Assembly: GCF_018966525.1 (NCBI RefSeq)
Contig: NZ_CP076607.1
Coordinates: forward strand, 4,836,001-4,900,000
From: Paenibacillus sophorae
GTDB lineage: Bacteria; Bacillota; Bacilli; Paenibacillales; Paenibacillaceae
DNA length: 64,000 nt
Direction: 5' to 3'
Positions within the stretch are counted from its first letter, which is position 1, and each line of letters starts with the position of its first letter. Shown one piece after another: positions 8,630 to 17,793 of the stretch. The position numbers were made by a program, and so were the translations under genes. The notes under the pieces were generated by a model that was not told where the DNA came from, did not search any database, and saw only the letters and a list, made by a program, of their open reading frames with translations.

Positions 8630-9634
8630 TCACGTTCCGTCAACAGCCTGTCGGCCTCTCATCCCTCTCCAAATAATCATGGAGACGATCCAGGTCAAAA
8701 TCAGAAATCCGGCCAGAGCGTAGCCAAGGTGATCGATACCGAGCCTATTGATCCACTGGGCAGGCTGCGGCCATTTTGCTTCAATTAAATGAACGAGCTG
8801 AACGGAGCCGATAAAAAATGCGGATACAACCGAGACACCGGTAACGATCAGGTTATAGGCTGTCTTTTTCTTGTAGGAAATGAATGCCCAGCGGTAGGCC
8901 CTTGTCATAATCGCGCCGTCGATGGTGTCCATCAAGCTCATTCCGGCAGCAAACAGCAGCGGCAGGGATAAAATGCCGATAATCGAGAACGATTCGTTCG
9001 CGGTGCTGGCCGTTATAGCAAGCAGGCTCACTTCAGTGGCCGTATCAAAGCCAAGCCCAAACAGAAATCCGAGCGGATACATATGCCAGCTTTTATTGAT
9101 CATTCGAAAGGCAGGAGCCAGAAATCTGGTAAACATCCCTTTGGGCCCATGCATATGACCCGATTCGAAATCCCCGCCTGTTCGGTTCGCCGCCCCCCGG
9201 GCTCTGCCCCATAGCTTCATAAGTGTGAACACATTAATCAGTCCGACGAAGATCAGGAAGAAACCGGATACCAGCGTCCCGATCAGCCCGCCGATTTCAC
9301 GTACTTTTGGATTATCGAGCACAAACGTGTTCATCGAGAGCGCGATCCCCAGCACCATGAGAAAGACGACCGTCGAGTGTCCTAGGGAAAAATACATGCC
9401 AACCCCTAAAGGGTTTCTCTTCCGTTCGATCAGTTTCCGGATCGTATTGTCAATGGCCGAAATATGATCGGCGTCAAAAGCATGTCGCAGGCCGAGCGTA
9501 TAAGCCAAAAGGCCAAGCCCCCACAACTTCGGTTCGTGGGCCGTTGCCATGAGAAATCCGGCTCCCCCCAACACATGCAGCGCCAATACAACAAGAAAGT
9601 AGACGTAGCCGTTACTGGCGGAAATTCTCCTCAT
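8630..9634 (-). CDS. NiCoT family nickel/cobalt permease
   Basis: The 334-residue permease has the NiCoT signature RHAFDADHISAIDNTIRK in helix II, where His and Asp bind the metal. It also has LGFDTATEVSLLA and the SLGHSTVV and GMSLMDTIDG motifs. Eight membrane helices are expected. It imports Ni2+ (possibly Co2+) at high affinity. Being the last gene of the hydrogenase locus, 64 bases after hypE, its natural role is nickel supply for the [NiFe] centre. The start has AGGAG about 11 bases upstream. Confidence 0.92.
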   Translation of the reverse strand: MRRISASNGYVYFLVVLALHVLGGAGFLMATAHEPKLWGLGLLAYTLGLRHAFDADHISAIDNTIRKLIERKRNPLGVGMYFSLGHSTVVFLMVLGIALSMNTFVLDNPKVREIGGLIGTLVSGFFLIFVGLINVFTLMKLWGRARGAANRTGGDFESGHMHGPKGMFTRFLAPAFRMINKSWHMYPLGFLFGLGFDTATEVSLLAITASTANESFSIIGILSLPLLFAAGMSLMDTIDGAIMTRAYRWAFISYKKKTAYNLIVTGVSVVSAFFIGSVQLVHLIEAKWPQPAQWINRLGIDHLGYALAGFLILTWIVSMIIWRGMRGRQAVDGT

Positions 9635-9698
9635 TAATACACCTTCTCCTGGTAAAAAGCGCCTCGCGCTTCATTTTTACAGATATCCTGCAGTCCGC

Positions 9699-10709
9699 TT
9701 AACAAATTCGGGGCAGTTGGTCGCCTACCAGCATATCGATGATGCGGTGACCTCCGGCCAGCGTGCGCATATACACCTTTCCCGGATGGTCCGCGACAAC
9801 TTCGCCGATCACGGCGGCGTCCCGCCCATACGGGTGACTGCGCAGCAGTTCCATCGCTCGGTCCGCCTGGGCCCCGTCCACCACTAGAAGGGCTTTGCCC
9901 TCATTGGCTATGTACAGCGGGTCCATCCCCAGCATGCCGCATAGACCGCTCACTTCCCCTTTTACGGGAAGCGCATTTTCCTCCAGCCGGATGCCGAAGC
10001 CCTGCCCCTCCGTAAATTCATTCAGTGTAGTGGCTACGCCGCCGCGGGTCGGGTCCCGCATAAGTCTCACGGCACCGCCCATTGAAGCCGTTACCAGCTC
10101 CAGCATTCCATTCAGCGGCGCACAGTCGCTTGCAAGTCCGGTTTCCACCTGAAGCTGTTCCCGCTCAATCAGAATCGCTGTCCCGTGGTCCCCGATCGTA
10201 CCGGTGACGATCACTTGGTCCCCCGGCCGGATCAAGGCGGGAGACAGCCGGAGACCTTCTGGAATAAAGCCCACTCCCGAGGTGTTAAGGAACAGCTTAT
10301 CCGCACAGCCTCTTGGAACGACTTTTGTGTCGCCGGTTACTATCAATACGCCGGCTTCCTGTGCGGTCGCCGCCATGGACTCTGCAATCTCCTCCAGTTC
10401 CCCAAAATCAAACCCTTCTTCGATGATCCAAGCGCAGCTAATATACCTGGGAATGGCCCCGCAGACGGCCAAATCGTTAACAGTCCCGCAGATGGCCAGC
10501 TTCCCGATGTTCCCTCCCCTGAAAAAAAGCGGATGAATGACATAGGAATCCGTGGTGAATGCCATTTGTCCCGGGAGAGTTTCCAGCACTGCCGAATCGC
10601 CCCCCTCAAGGAGCCAATCATTCCGAAAGTGCTTCTGAAATATCCCTTGGATCAGTTGATGGGTCAGCTTCCCCCCGCTGCCATGGGCTAAAGTAATGAT
10701 TTCGCTCAT
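9699..10709 (-). CDS. hypE: Hydrogenase maturation factor HypE
   Basis: HypE (336 residues) dehydrates a carbamoylated C-terminal cysteine to a thiocyanate, the source of the CN ligands on the Fe of [NiFe] hydrogenase. The acceptor Cys is present in the final PRIC. The ATP-binding AIR-synthase fold shows HGSGGK at the N-terminus, then GGDSAVLE and RDPTRGGVATTLNE. The start MSEIITLAHGSGG matches the family and has AGGAAG upstream. The open frame continues 70 codons further but overlaps hypD. It follows hypD after a 14-base gap. Confidence 0.95.
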   Translation of the reverse strand: MSEIITLAHGSGGKLTHQLIQGIFQKHFRNDWLLEGGDSAVLETLPGQMAFTTDSYVIHPLFFRGGNIGKLAICGTVNDLAVCGAIPRYISCAWIIEEGFDFGELEEIAESMAATAQEAGVLIVTGDTKVVPRGCADKLFLNTSGVGFIPEGLRLSPALIRPGDQVIVTGTIGDHGTAILIEREQLQVETGLASDCAPLNGMLELVTASMGGAVRLMRDPTRGGVATTLNEFTEGQGFGIRLEENALPVKGEVSGLCGMLGMDPLYIANEGKALLVVDGAQADRAMELLRSHPYGRDAAVIGEVVADHPGKVYMRTLAGGHRIIDMLVGDQLPRIC

Positions 10710-10723
10710 TGGACTTCCTCCCG

Positions 10724-11809
10724 CTACTGATATCGGTAATATGCCGCGCAAGTCCCTTCGCTCGACACCATACAGGAACCGACCGGGGTTTCGGGCGTAC
10801 ATATCTTTCCAAACAACTTGCAATCGGATGGGAGGCATTTTCCTTTCAAAATATCGCCGCAGCGGCAGCCGCCCGCTTCCTCGTCCCGCTCCTCCACGGA
10901 GCCGTTGATCAGGCCCCACGCATCAAAGGCCCTGTATTTCTCGCGAAGCCGCAAGCCTGAGCCCGGGATCTGCCCGAGTCCCCGCCAGACGGCATCCGAA
11001 GGCTCGAATACCTCATCTATTTTTCCTCGGGCAATCGGATTGCCACCTGGCTGAACAACCATGGAATACAAGTTGGCGACTGTGGCCTTCTTGTCCCGGA
11101 TTTGCTCCAGAACGTATAGGATCGAGCCCAAAATATCCGCCGGGTCAAACCCGGTGACGGCTCCCGGAATCCCATACGCCTTGGCCAGTTCCTCGTAGAG
11201 GCCGGAGCCGATCACCGCGCTGACATGGCCCGGATACAGAAATCCGTCAACGGCAACTTCAGGGTCCGAAGACAGCAGATGCATCGCTGCCGGAATCGTT
11301 TTATTGGCCGACAGGATCATGAAATTGTCAAGCCCCTGCTGCGCGGCCTCCAGAACCGCGATGGCCGTAACCGGAACCGTCGTCTCAAATCCGACGGACA
11401 GAAAGATAACGGTCTTGTCCGGATGCTGACGGGCGATATCCAGACTATCCAGCGGGGAATAGACCATACGGATATCCCTGCCCAGCGCCTTCTCGGTCAG
11501 CAAGCTGACGCCTTTATACGGAATCCGCATCATGTCGCCGAAAGTGGCCACGATGGTATTTTCTCTCCTGCAGAGCTCCAAAGCCGATTTCAGGTAAAAG
11601 CTCGGGGTTACGCAGACCGGACAGCCCGGTCCCGAAATGAGCCTGACGTTCGGCGGCAATAGTTCCCGAATTCCGTAACGGGAGATCGCCATCGTATGGG
11701 TGCCGCATACCTCCATAATCGAAACGGGCCTTCCGTCATAGCGCCGGATGGCCTTCACCAAGCCTTCCGCCAACGTTTCATTTCGGAATTGTTCCAATTC
11801 ACTAATCAT
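10724..11809 (-). CDS. hypD: Hydrogenase maturation factor HypD
   Basis: HypD (361 residues) is the [4Fe-4S] scaffold that, with HypC, carries Fe(CN)2CO before insertion into the large subunit. Seen motifs are EVCGTHTMAISRYGIRELLP, GPGCPVCVTP, and the C-terminal cluster cysteines in CRCGDILKGKCLPSDCKLF. Its ATG lies within the end of hypC (8-base overlap), so the two partners are translationally coupled. Confidence 0.95.
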   Translation of the reverse strand: MISELEQFRNETLAEGLVKAIRRYDGRPVSIMEVCGTHTMAISRYGIRELLPPNVRLISGPGCPVCVTPSFYLKSALELCRRENTIVATFGDMMRIPYKGVSLLTEKALGRDIRMVYSPLDSLDIARQHPDKTVIFLSVGFETTVPVTAIAVLEAAQQGLDNFMILSANKTIPAAMHLLSSDPEVAVDGFLYPGHVSAVIGSGLYEELAKAYGIPGAVTGFDPADILGSILYVLEQIRDKKATVANLYSMVVQPGGNPIARGKIDEVFEPSDAVWRGLGQIPGSGLRLREKYRAFDAWGLINGSVEERDEEAGGCRCGDILKGKCLPSDCKLFGKICTPETPVGSCMVSSEGTCAAYYRYQ

Positions 11810-12026
11810 GGATATTCCCCGCCAGCTGGTGGAGCAGCTCCAGCGTGTCTACGGCTTCCTGCTTATCGATGATCGCAATCGCGCAGCCCGCATGAACGAG
11901 CAGGTAATCTCCAACGTTCACCCGGTCAACCAGGGCAATGGACACTTCCCTCCGGATACCGGTAATATCAATCACCGCCCTGTCGCCGCTTACGCTTGTT
12001 ACTTCTCCGGGTATTGCTAAACACAT
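11802..12026 (-). CDS. hypC: Hydrogenase maturation chaperone HypC
   Basis: The 74-residue protein begins MCLAIPGEV. Cys2, exposed after Met removal, binds the iron intermediate and later the large-subunit precursor. The rest is the small beta-barrel of the HypC/HupF family. Its start overlaps the end of hypF by 10 bases and its end overlaps hypD by 8. I reject the open extension of seven codons upstream because the family always starts at MCLAIPG. Confidence 0.95.
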   Translation of the reverse strand: MCLAIPGEVTSVSGDRAVIDITGIRREVSIALVDRVNVGDYLLVHAGCAIAIIDKQEAVDTLELLHQLAGNIHD

Positions 12027-14365
12027 GATTCCCGCATCCCTTCCCATGTGAGATATTTGCCCAGCGCGATCGCCGCCTGGCCCAGTGAAAGCCCCCCATC
12101 ATTGGCAGGCACCTTGCTGTGGAGCCATACGCGAAACCCGCTGCGTTCCAATTCATCAACCGTAAAGGCGAGAAGCAAGCGGTTTTGAAACACACCGCCG
12201 CTGAGCGCCACCTCATTTAGACCCCGCTTGGATCGAATCCGTCCGCAGATATCCCCTACAATTGCAGCCAATGTCCGGTGAAACGCTCCGGAAATTCCGG
12301 AAATACTCCTTCCGTCCCGAATTTCGAGAACCAGTTCCCGGATTAGAGGCGCAGTGCCGATCTCAAACATGCCTTGCACAGCCTTCACTTCGTACGGATA
12401 AATCCGTGACGTCTCGGGGTCTGCCGCGCTTTCCAAACGGATGGCCGCCTGGCCCTCGTACTCGGCATAATGACATATGCCAGTTAGAGATGACACGGCG
12501 TCAAACAGCCTGCCGACGCTGCTCGTGAGCGGCGTGTTGATGCGCTGCAGAATTTGGCGTTTGACGATGTCCCTTTTGTACGGCTCGATTGTCTTCAGCC
12601 ACTCGGCCGGCAGCTCAGCCGCTTCGTCATTCATGATATAGCTCAAAGCCATCCGCCAAGGCTCCTTGACGGCCGTATCCCCACCGGGGAGCGGGACATA
12701 CCCGAAGCGGGCCATGCGCTCAAATCCGCCGTAATCCCCGGCGAAAAATTCACCGCCCCAGATATGCCCGTCTTCCCCTAGTCCCGTTCCGTCGAAGGCG
12801 ACCCCGATCACCGGACCGGAAACGCCGTTCTCCGCCATGCAGGAAGCGATATGCGCGTGATGATGCTGAACGGGAATCTTGACGATGTTCTTCTGTTCGG
12901 AAGCATATTGGGAGGATCGGTATCCAGGGTGCATATCGTAAGCCAAAACCCCGGCTTCGGCTGCGAAAATACGCCCAAAATGCTCCACTCCGCCAATCAG
13001 GGAATCCAGCGTTTCCAGGTTATCCAGATCGCCGATATGATGGCTGACAAAGGCTTTGCGGTCCTTCACCAAACAAAAGGCATTCTTTAATTCTCCCCCC
13101 AAAGCCAAAATGGGAGGGTTGCCGGACTTGTGCGGCTTCCCTTCCGCCGATTGAACGACAGCGGCCAAGTCGACGGGATAAGGAACGTACCCCCGTGATC
13201 TGCGAATAATGTACTCCCGTTCCCGAAACACACTGGTTACCGTATCATCCGTCCTCATATGAATAGGCAGCTTCCCTACCAGGTAATAGTCGGCGATTCC
13301 TTGAAGAGCCGGGACCGCCTCCTCGTCGCGGTACACAATAGGCTCGCCGGAACGGTTGCCGCTCGTCATGACCATAAGCTCCAATCCGTCCTGAAACAAC
13401 AGATGCTGCAGCGGTGTATACGGCAGCATCACGCCAAGCATGTTGTTGTCGGGGGAAAGGGAATCCGCCGCCGGAAGAAACTTCAATGCCTCTGTCTTCA
13501 AGGGAAGCAGGACGATCGGCCGCCGGGGGCTCGTGAGAAGCTCCCGCTCCTTCTCCGTCACGGCACAGATGCGGAGAACCGTCTCCAGCGTATCCGCCAT
13601 AACCGCGAACGGTTTACCGTCCCTGCGCTTGCGCGCCCGCAGCTCCCGTACCGCCGCCTCCTGCGTCGCGTCGCAAGCCAGGTGATAGCCTCCAAGGCCC
13701 TTGACCGCCAAAATATCGCCCGACTTCAAACGTTCGGCGGCACTTGCGACCGGATCAGCCGTATCCACTCTTTTGCCGGAAGCATCCAGCAGATATACCG
13801 ACGGACCGCATACTGGACAAGCTACTGGCTGGGCATGAAATCGCCGGTCAGCCGGGTCATGGTATTCCTTCGCACAATCCTCGCATAACTCGAAATCCCG
13901 CATAGTCGTAGTTTTTCGGTCGTATGGAACTTGAACCGTAATGGTAAACCGGGGCCCGCAGTTGGTACAGTTGATGTACGGATAGCGGTACCTCCGGTTA
14001 CCGGGGTCCTTCAATTCCGCAAGACAATCTTCACAAACGCAAATATCCGGCGAGAGGCGCACCTCGTGAGAGGCGGCGCCAACGCTTTCTTTTATACGGA
14101 ATTCGGTATAACCGATCGGAGAGTGCAGTTCCGAAGTCAGTTCCTCGATATGAGAGAGTGGCGGGGCGGATGTTCGCAATGAATCCAAAAAAGCATCGAT
14201 ATTTGGCCTGCGGCCCTCCGCCTCCAGTCTGACGCCACTTGCGTCATTCGTGACCCACCCTCTCAGATCATGCTGATGCGCAAGCCGGTATACAAAAGGG
14301 CGGAACCCCACTCCCTGCACAATGCCCTTCACTTGGACATCCACCCGGATGACCTCACTCGACAT
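12017..14365 (-). CDS. hypF: Carbamoyltransferase HypF
   Basis: HypF (782 residues) makes a carbamoyl group from carbamoyl phosphate and ATP and passes it to HypE. The domains are in the usual order. First is the acylphosphatase-like domain (VKGIVQGVGFRPFVYRLA, residues 13-30). Next are two zinc fingers (CEDCLAELKDPGNRRYRY, CTNCGPRFT, CEDCAKEY, CPVCGPS). Then come a YrdC-like domain (about 200-385) and a Kae1-like domain with HHHAHIASCMAENG and VALSGGVFQNRLL. It lies 179 bases after the tatC pair and overlaps hypC. The length is normal and no key motif is missing. Confidence 0.96.
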   Translation of the reverse strand: MSSEVIRVDVQVKGIVQGVGFRPFVYRLAHQHDLRGWVTNDASGVRLEAEGRRPNIDAFLDSLRTSAPPLSHIEELTSELHSPIGYTEFRIKESVGAASHEVRLSPDICVCEDCLAELKDPGNRRYRYPYINCTNCGPRFTITVQVPYDRKTTTMRDFELCEDCAKEYHDPADRRFHAQPVACPVCGPSVYLLDASGKRVDTADPVASAAERLKSGDILAVKGLGGYHLACDATQEAAVRELRARKRRDGKPFAVMADTLETVLRICAVTEKERELLTSPRRPIVLLPLKTEALKFLPAADSLSPDNNMLGVMLPYTPLQHLLFQDGLELMVMTSGNRSGEPIVYRDEEAVPALQGIADYYLVGKLPIHMRTDDTVTSVFREREYIIRRSRGYVPYPVDLAAVVQSAEGKPHKSGNPPILALGGELKNAFCLVKDRKAFVSHHIGDLDNLETLDSLIGGVEHFGRIFAAEAGVLAYDMHPGYRSSQYASEQKNIVKIPVQHHHAHIASCMAENGVSGPVIGVAFDGTGLGEDGHIWGGEFFAGDYGGFERMARFGYVPLPGGDTAVKEPWRMALSYIMNDEAAELPAEWLKTIEPYKRDIVKRQILQRINTPLTSSVGRLFDAVSSLTGICHYAEYEGQAAIRLESAADPETSRIYPYEVKAVQGMFEIGTAPLIRELVLEIRDGRSISGISGAFHRTLAAIVGDICGRIRSKRGLNEVALSGGVFQNRLLLAFTVDELERSGFRVWLHSKVPANDGGLSLGQAAIALGKYLTWEGMRESCV

Positions 14366-14544
14366 AGCTTCTCGCCCTCATTCCATTCCTGAATAATATG
14401 AACTTGAGATTTTCTCATTTGGGTATCGGTCGTATCTTCGAGGAATGCTTGGACTTCCGGCCGCTATCGCTCCTACAGTTCCAAACTTCCCCTTCGTTAC
14501 TCTCTTACTCTTATGTCATTTTTCAAGTCCATCTTATATAGATG

Positions 14545-15288
14545 TTACTGTGACGCCGCCTCCCTGCGTTTCTCCATCCGTATGACGACTCTCAGGCTAA
14601 TTTCGTAAATAAGAATCAAAGGAACGGCCAGCAGGACAACCGAGGTGATATCAGCCGCGAGCAAACCTTCCCCGACCAATACGGAGAACACAATGGTGAA
14701 CCTCGCTTTTTTCATCCAGGAGGAACGCAGGAGCCCCAGCTTCCCAAGCGCGATAAGCGGAAAAGGAAGAGTGAATACAAGACCGAAAACGACGCACAGC
14801 ATCGCAATGAAGCTGATGTATTCCTCGCCCGACAAGGCCGCCTTCATATAAGAGTTTCCGTATGTGAGAAGTACGCGCAAAACAGAAGGAACGACCACCG
14901 CATAACTGAGAATGACGCCCAAAACGAAACAGGGAACCATATAAACCACCGCCGAAAGCAGCACTTTTCGTTCCTTGACGGTCAGGCCGGGACCGATAAA
15001 AGCAAGCAGCTGGTAACCAATGAGCGGGGACAGCGCGACAAGGGACGCAATAAAAGACAGCTTGACCCTCAGGACAAAAGCTCCGGTTAACGAAAAAAAC
15101 GCCAGATCCAGCCCCTCGTTCCCAACGGATCTTTTTAGAATCTCCACAATCAGGAACGCTTTCGTATAAATGACGGCAGTCAGAACGATGACGGAAGCCA
15201 CTATCACAATCAATCTTCTGCGCAGCTCGGCCAAATGCTCCAACACCGGTTGATCCGTATCTTGCTGCAAACGGTTTTGATTAATCAT
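14545..15288 (-). CDS. tatC: TatC-family translocase subunit, second of two in the hydrogenase operon
   Basis: The 247-residue protein keeps the TatC N-terminal signature (LEHLAELRRRL near residues 18-28) and six predicted helices, with the periplasmic-loop Pro/Phe patterns (FGLVFTLPFPLIALGKLGLL). TatC is the receptor for twin-arginine signal peptides. It overlaps the preceding tatC-like gene by 8 bases. The two are distant paralogues rather than recent copies. It probably serves export of the Tat-tagged hydrogenase small subunits. Confidence 0.85.
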   Translation of the reverse strand: MINQNRLQQDTDQPVLEHLAELRRRLIVIVASVIVLTAVIYTKAFLIVEILKRSVGNEGLDLAFFSLTGAFVLRVKLSFIASLVALSPLIGYQLLAFIGPGLTVKERKVLLSAVVYMVPCFVLGVILSYAVVVPSVLRVLLTYGNSYMKAALSGEEYISFIAMLCVVFGLVFTLPFPLIALGKLGLLRSSWMKKARFTIVFSVLVGEGLLAADITSVVLLAVPLILIYEISLRVVIRMEKRREAASQ

Positions 15289-16033
15289 GGGTAGTCACAC
15301 GCTTCATCCTTGGCATGCCCTTTCGCTCCAGAAGGTAAATCGTCCAAATGCTGATTTCGTACAGTGCCGCCACCGGTATCGATTCCGCCAGCAGCGAGAA
15401 CGCATCGGGGGTTGGAGACAAAATCGCCAGTAGGATCGCAATTCCCAGTATCGCAAATTTCCGTTTTCTCATCAGCATCTTGGAATGAATCAGGCCAATT
15501 CTCGACAGCGCAACCATCACGATCGGCAGTTCAAAAACCAGGGCCACCGAAATCAAAAAGAATGCCATAAACGACACATAAGCACTCCCGGAAATCAACG
15601 GCCTCAGAACTCCTTGTCCGCTCTTGATCAGAAAGTCGACGGTGTTCGGCAAAATAAACTCATAGGCAAATGCGATTCCCCCCGCAAACAGAACGACAGC
15701 GAACGGAATGGCTAAAAAATAAATTTTGAGACGAATGCCGCGTCCCAGCAGGGGGGCGAACATGGACACGAGCAGGCAGGCCAGCACGGGAAAAGAAGCG
15801 ACAATTCCTCCGAACATCGCCACCTTCAGCTTCGTCATTACTCCGTCCACCGGAGTCATAAAGAACAGCGGCTGATTCTGAAGCGGCCGGCACAAAAGCT
15901 TCAAAAGCGGGTCCGACACCGCATATACGGCCGTCGCCGAGACAATGACAACCAGCACACCGGCAATGATGCGGGCGCGGAATTTGCCCAGCCAGCGAAC
16001 GGCCTTAACGATATTTTCGCTCTCCCACATCAA
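15281..16033 (-). CDS. tatC: TatC-family translocase subunit, first of two in the hydrogenase operon
   Basis: The 250-residue protein has six predicted helices and the conserved TatC segments FFMTPVDGVMTKLKVAMFGG, VALVFELPIVMVALSRIGLI and AILSPTPDAFS. Its N-terminus is divergent: the usual H-L-x-E-L-R-x-R is replaced by RWLGKFRAR, so signal-peptide recognition may differ. It sits 18 bases after tatA and overlaps the second tatC. Two different TatC proteins in one operon suggest a heteromeric receptor. Confidence 0.85.
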   Translation of the reverse strand: MMWESENIVKAVRWLGKFRARIIAGVLVVIVSATAVYAVSDPLLKLLCRPLQNQPLFFMTPVDGVMTKLKVAMFGGIVASFPVLACLLVSMFAPLLGRGIRLKIYFLAIPFAVVLFAGGIAFAYEFILPNTVDFLIKSGQGVLRPLISGSAYVSFMAFFLISVALVFELPIVMVALSRIGLIHSKMLMRKRKFAILGIAILLAILSPTPDAFSLLAESIPVAALYEISIWTIYLLERKGMPRMKRVTTHD

Positions 16034-16051
16034 TATTCACCGATGAGACGA

Positions 16052-16300
16052 TTACGACTTAACTTCATTGGTTTCTTGAGTAACGACGGCTTGAACCGGA
16101 ACAGAGGCTGCTTGAACCGGAACAGGCTCGTTAGCGGTGGTGGAAGCGGCAGTCTCGCCGGTTAACTCCCTGCCCGCTTTCCGAAATTCGGAGAAGGCTT
16201 TACCGATAGCTCCGCCCACGGAGGGAAGCTTGCCGGGACCGAACACAATTAACGCGATGACCAAAATAACAATAAGTTCGCCAAAACCAATATGAGGCAT
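16052..16300 (-). CDS. tatA: Sec-independent translocase subunit TatA
   Basis: The 82-residue protein has one N-terminal helix (IGFGELIVILVIALIVFGP) followed by the conserved FGPGKLP hinge, an amphipathic helix (VGGAIGKAFSEFRKAGRELT) and a short acidic/Val-rich tail. TatA polymerises to form the Tat pore. The ATG has AAGGAG 7 bases upstream. Placed between hypB and two tatC genes, it completes a minimal Tat system inside the hydrogenase operon. Confidence 0.93.
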   Translation of the reverse strand: MPHIGFGELIVILVIALIVFGPGKLPSVGGAIGKAFSEFRKAGRELTGETAASTTANEPVPVQAASVPVQAVVTQETNEVKS

Positions 16301-16317
16301 AGATAACACTCCTTTTT

Positions 16318-16980
16318 TTATACTGGATTCGAGATCGAGATCGTTTCCTTCAACCAGGCGCAAAGCTCATCAATTCCCTGGCCGGTCATGCAGGAAGTTT
16401 CAATAACCTTCGCCTTAGGATTGATTTCCTGTATATCCTTGTGGAATTCATCCTTGTCAAAGTTCGTATAGGGCACCAAATCAACTTTATTCAAAATGAC
16501 AATGCCGGACTTTTCGAACATGCGCGGATATTTCTGCGGCTTGTCGTTTCCTTCCGTCGTACTTAACACGGTAATGATCAGATCCTCCCCCAGCTCGAAG
16601 GACGCGGGACAAATCAGGTTGCCGACATTCTCGATAATCAGCAGGTTCGTCTCTTCCAAGTTCAAATGGCTTAAAGCGTTCCGGATCATTTGCCCGTCCA
16701 GGTGACACCCGCCCTCGGTGTTGATTTGCACGACCTGTACGCCATGAGCCTCGATTCTTTCGGCATCCTTTGTCGTATAGAGGTCACCCTCAATCACCGC
16801 AATTTTCACTTCATCCTTTAGCTTGGCGATCACTTTCTCCAGAATGGAAGTTTTGCCCGATCCCGGCGAGCTCATCAAATTGATGACATACAGGCCCTTC
16901 TCGTTCATCAGCTTCTTGTTCTGCTGCGTTAGCTCGTCATTCACTTTCAAGATGTTGGTAACGACTTTAATACTGCTCAT
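16318..16980 (-). CDS. hypB: Nickel-insertion GTPase HypB
   Basis: HypB (220 residues) uses GTP to drive nickel insertion into the large subunit together with HypA. Seen: Walker A SPGSGKTS near residue 38, the metal-binding EGGCHLDG, and the guanine-specificity NKVDL. It lacks the N-terminal CxxCGC motif and the His-rich nickel store found in many HypB proteins, so nickel storage must be done elsewhere. It starts right after the hypA stop codon. Confidence 0.95.
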   Translation of the reverse strand: MSSIKVVTNILKVNDELTQQNKKLMNEKGLYVINLMSSPGSGKTSILEKVIAKLKDEVKIAVIEGDLYTTKDAERIEAHGVQVVQINTEGGCHLDGQMIRNALSHLNLEETNLLIIENVGNLICPASFELGEDLIITVLSTTEGNDKPQKYPRMFEKSGIVILNKVDLVPYTNFDKDEFHKDIQEINPKAKVIETSCMTGQGIDELCAWLKETISISNPV

Positions 16981-17322
16981 TTAATCACCCTCCATCGTAT
17001 CGATATATAGCTCATAACCTGTAAGGACCTGATTGTTCAGCCCGCCGCACGAAGGGCATACGGGATGATAATAACGGATGGGAAACGTAATGTCACAGCT
17101 CCCGCATGAGGCTGTTGCTTCCACCTGTTCGATGATAAAATCCGACCCTTCCGCAATCGTACCTTGCGATGCGTTTTGAAAAACGAATTGCATGGCTTCC
17201 GGAAGTGCTCCCGACAGTTCTCCCACCTTGGCTGTAATGCGTTTGATTTTTGTCAAATGGTGCTCTTCGGCTTTCGCGAGGATTAATTCCAAGGCGCTTT
17301 CTACAATGGCCGCTTCATGCAA
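16981..17322 (-). CDS. hypA: Nickel-metallochaperone HypA
   Basis: HypA (113 residues) begins MHEAAI; His2 binds Ni. A structural zinc site is formed by two CxxC pairs (CGSCD near residue 73 and CPSCGG near residue 90). It delivers Ni to the hydrogenase with HypB. Its start overlaps the end of the maturation protease gene by 8 bases. Confidence 0.94.
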   Translation of the reverse strand: MHEAAIVESALELILAKAEEHHLTKIKRITAKVGELSGALPEAMQFVFQNASQGTIAEGSDFIIEQVEATASCGSCDITFPIRYYHPVCPSCGGLNNQVLTGYELYIDTMEGD

Positions 17323-17791
17323 AGTTCGTTTCCTCCTGACTTGCGAAGCCCAATTCTTGCTTGAGAAGCCCGATGATGTCGGGAATCTTGCTCCTCATGA
17401 GTTCCGACATTTCGAGTTCAAAACCGATCTCCTGCGGTTCAATGCCGAATATGATGACGTCCGGGGCGGAGCCAAGCATACGGGCCATTCGGACCACATC
17501 TAAAATTTGAACATCGTGAATGGATAAATTCCCCTTCTCGTAGCTCGCAAGATCCTCTGGCCTGATCCGGTAAATCGTCCCAGGCTCCAAGCCGGCCTTC
17601 AACGAATCGATAACGATAATTTTCCGGCACTCCAGAAAATAGCTCAGCATGGCAAGGGTGGAAGTCCCCCCATCCACCAGTTCAACAGTGGACGGGAGGT
17701 CTTCTTTCTCCAACTCGCGGATCGTATGGACGCCGATGCCGTCATCCTTCAGGAGTATGTTGCCGATTCCAATGACCGCGGTGTCCTTCAT
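17315..17791 (-). CDS. Hydrogenase maturation protease (HyaD/HybD family)
   Basis: This 158-residue peptidase of the M52 family removes the C-terminal tail of the large subunit once nickel is in place. Seen: GIGNILLKDDGIGVH (the first nickel-sensing acidic residue lies in DDGIG), VDGGTSTLA, VIDSLKAG and IHDVQILDV with the metal-binding His. The ATG is two bases after the stop of the large-subunit gene, which fits its substrate. Confidence 0.93.
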   Translation of the reverse strand: MKDTAVIGIGNILLKDDGIGVHTIRELEKEDLPSTVELVDGGTSTLAMLSYFLECRKIIVIDSLKAGLEPGTIYRIRPEDLASYEKGNLSIHDVQILDVVRMARMLGSAPDVIIFGIEPQEIGFELEMSELMRSKIPDIIGLLKQELGFASQEETNFA

Positions 17792-17793
17792 CG

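Noticed and set aside
14545..16033. The two tatC genes as one gene split by a frameshift
   Set aside because: Each product has its own start, six helices and TatC-specific motifs at full length (247 and 250 residues); they overlap only by 8 bases.
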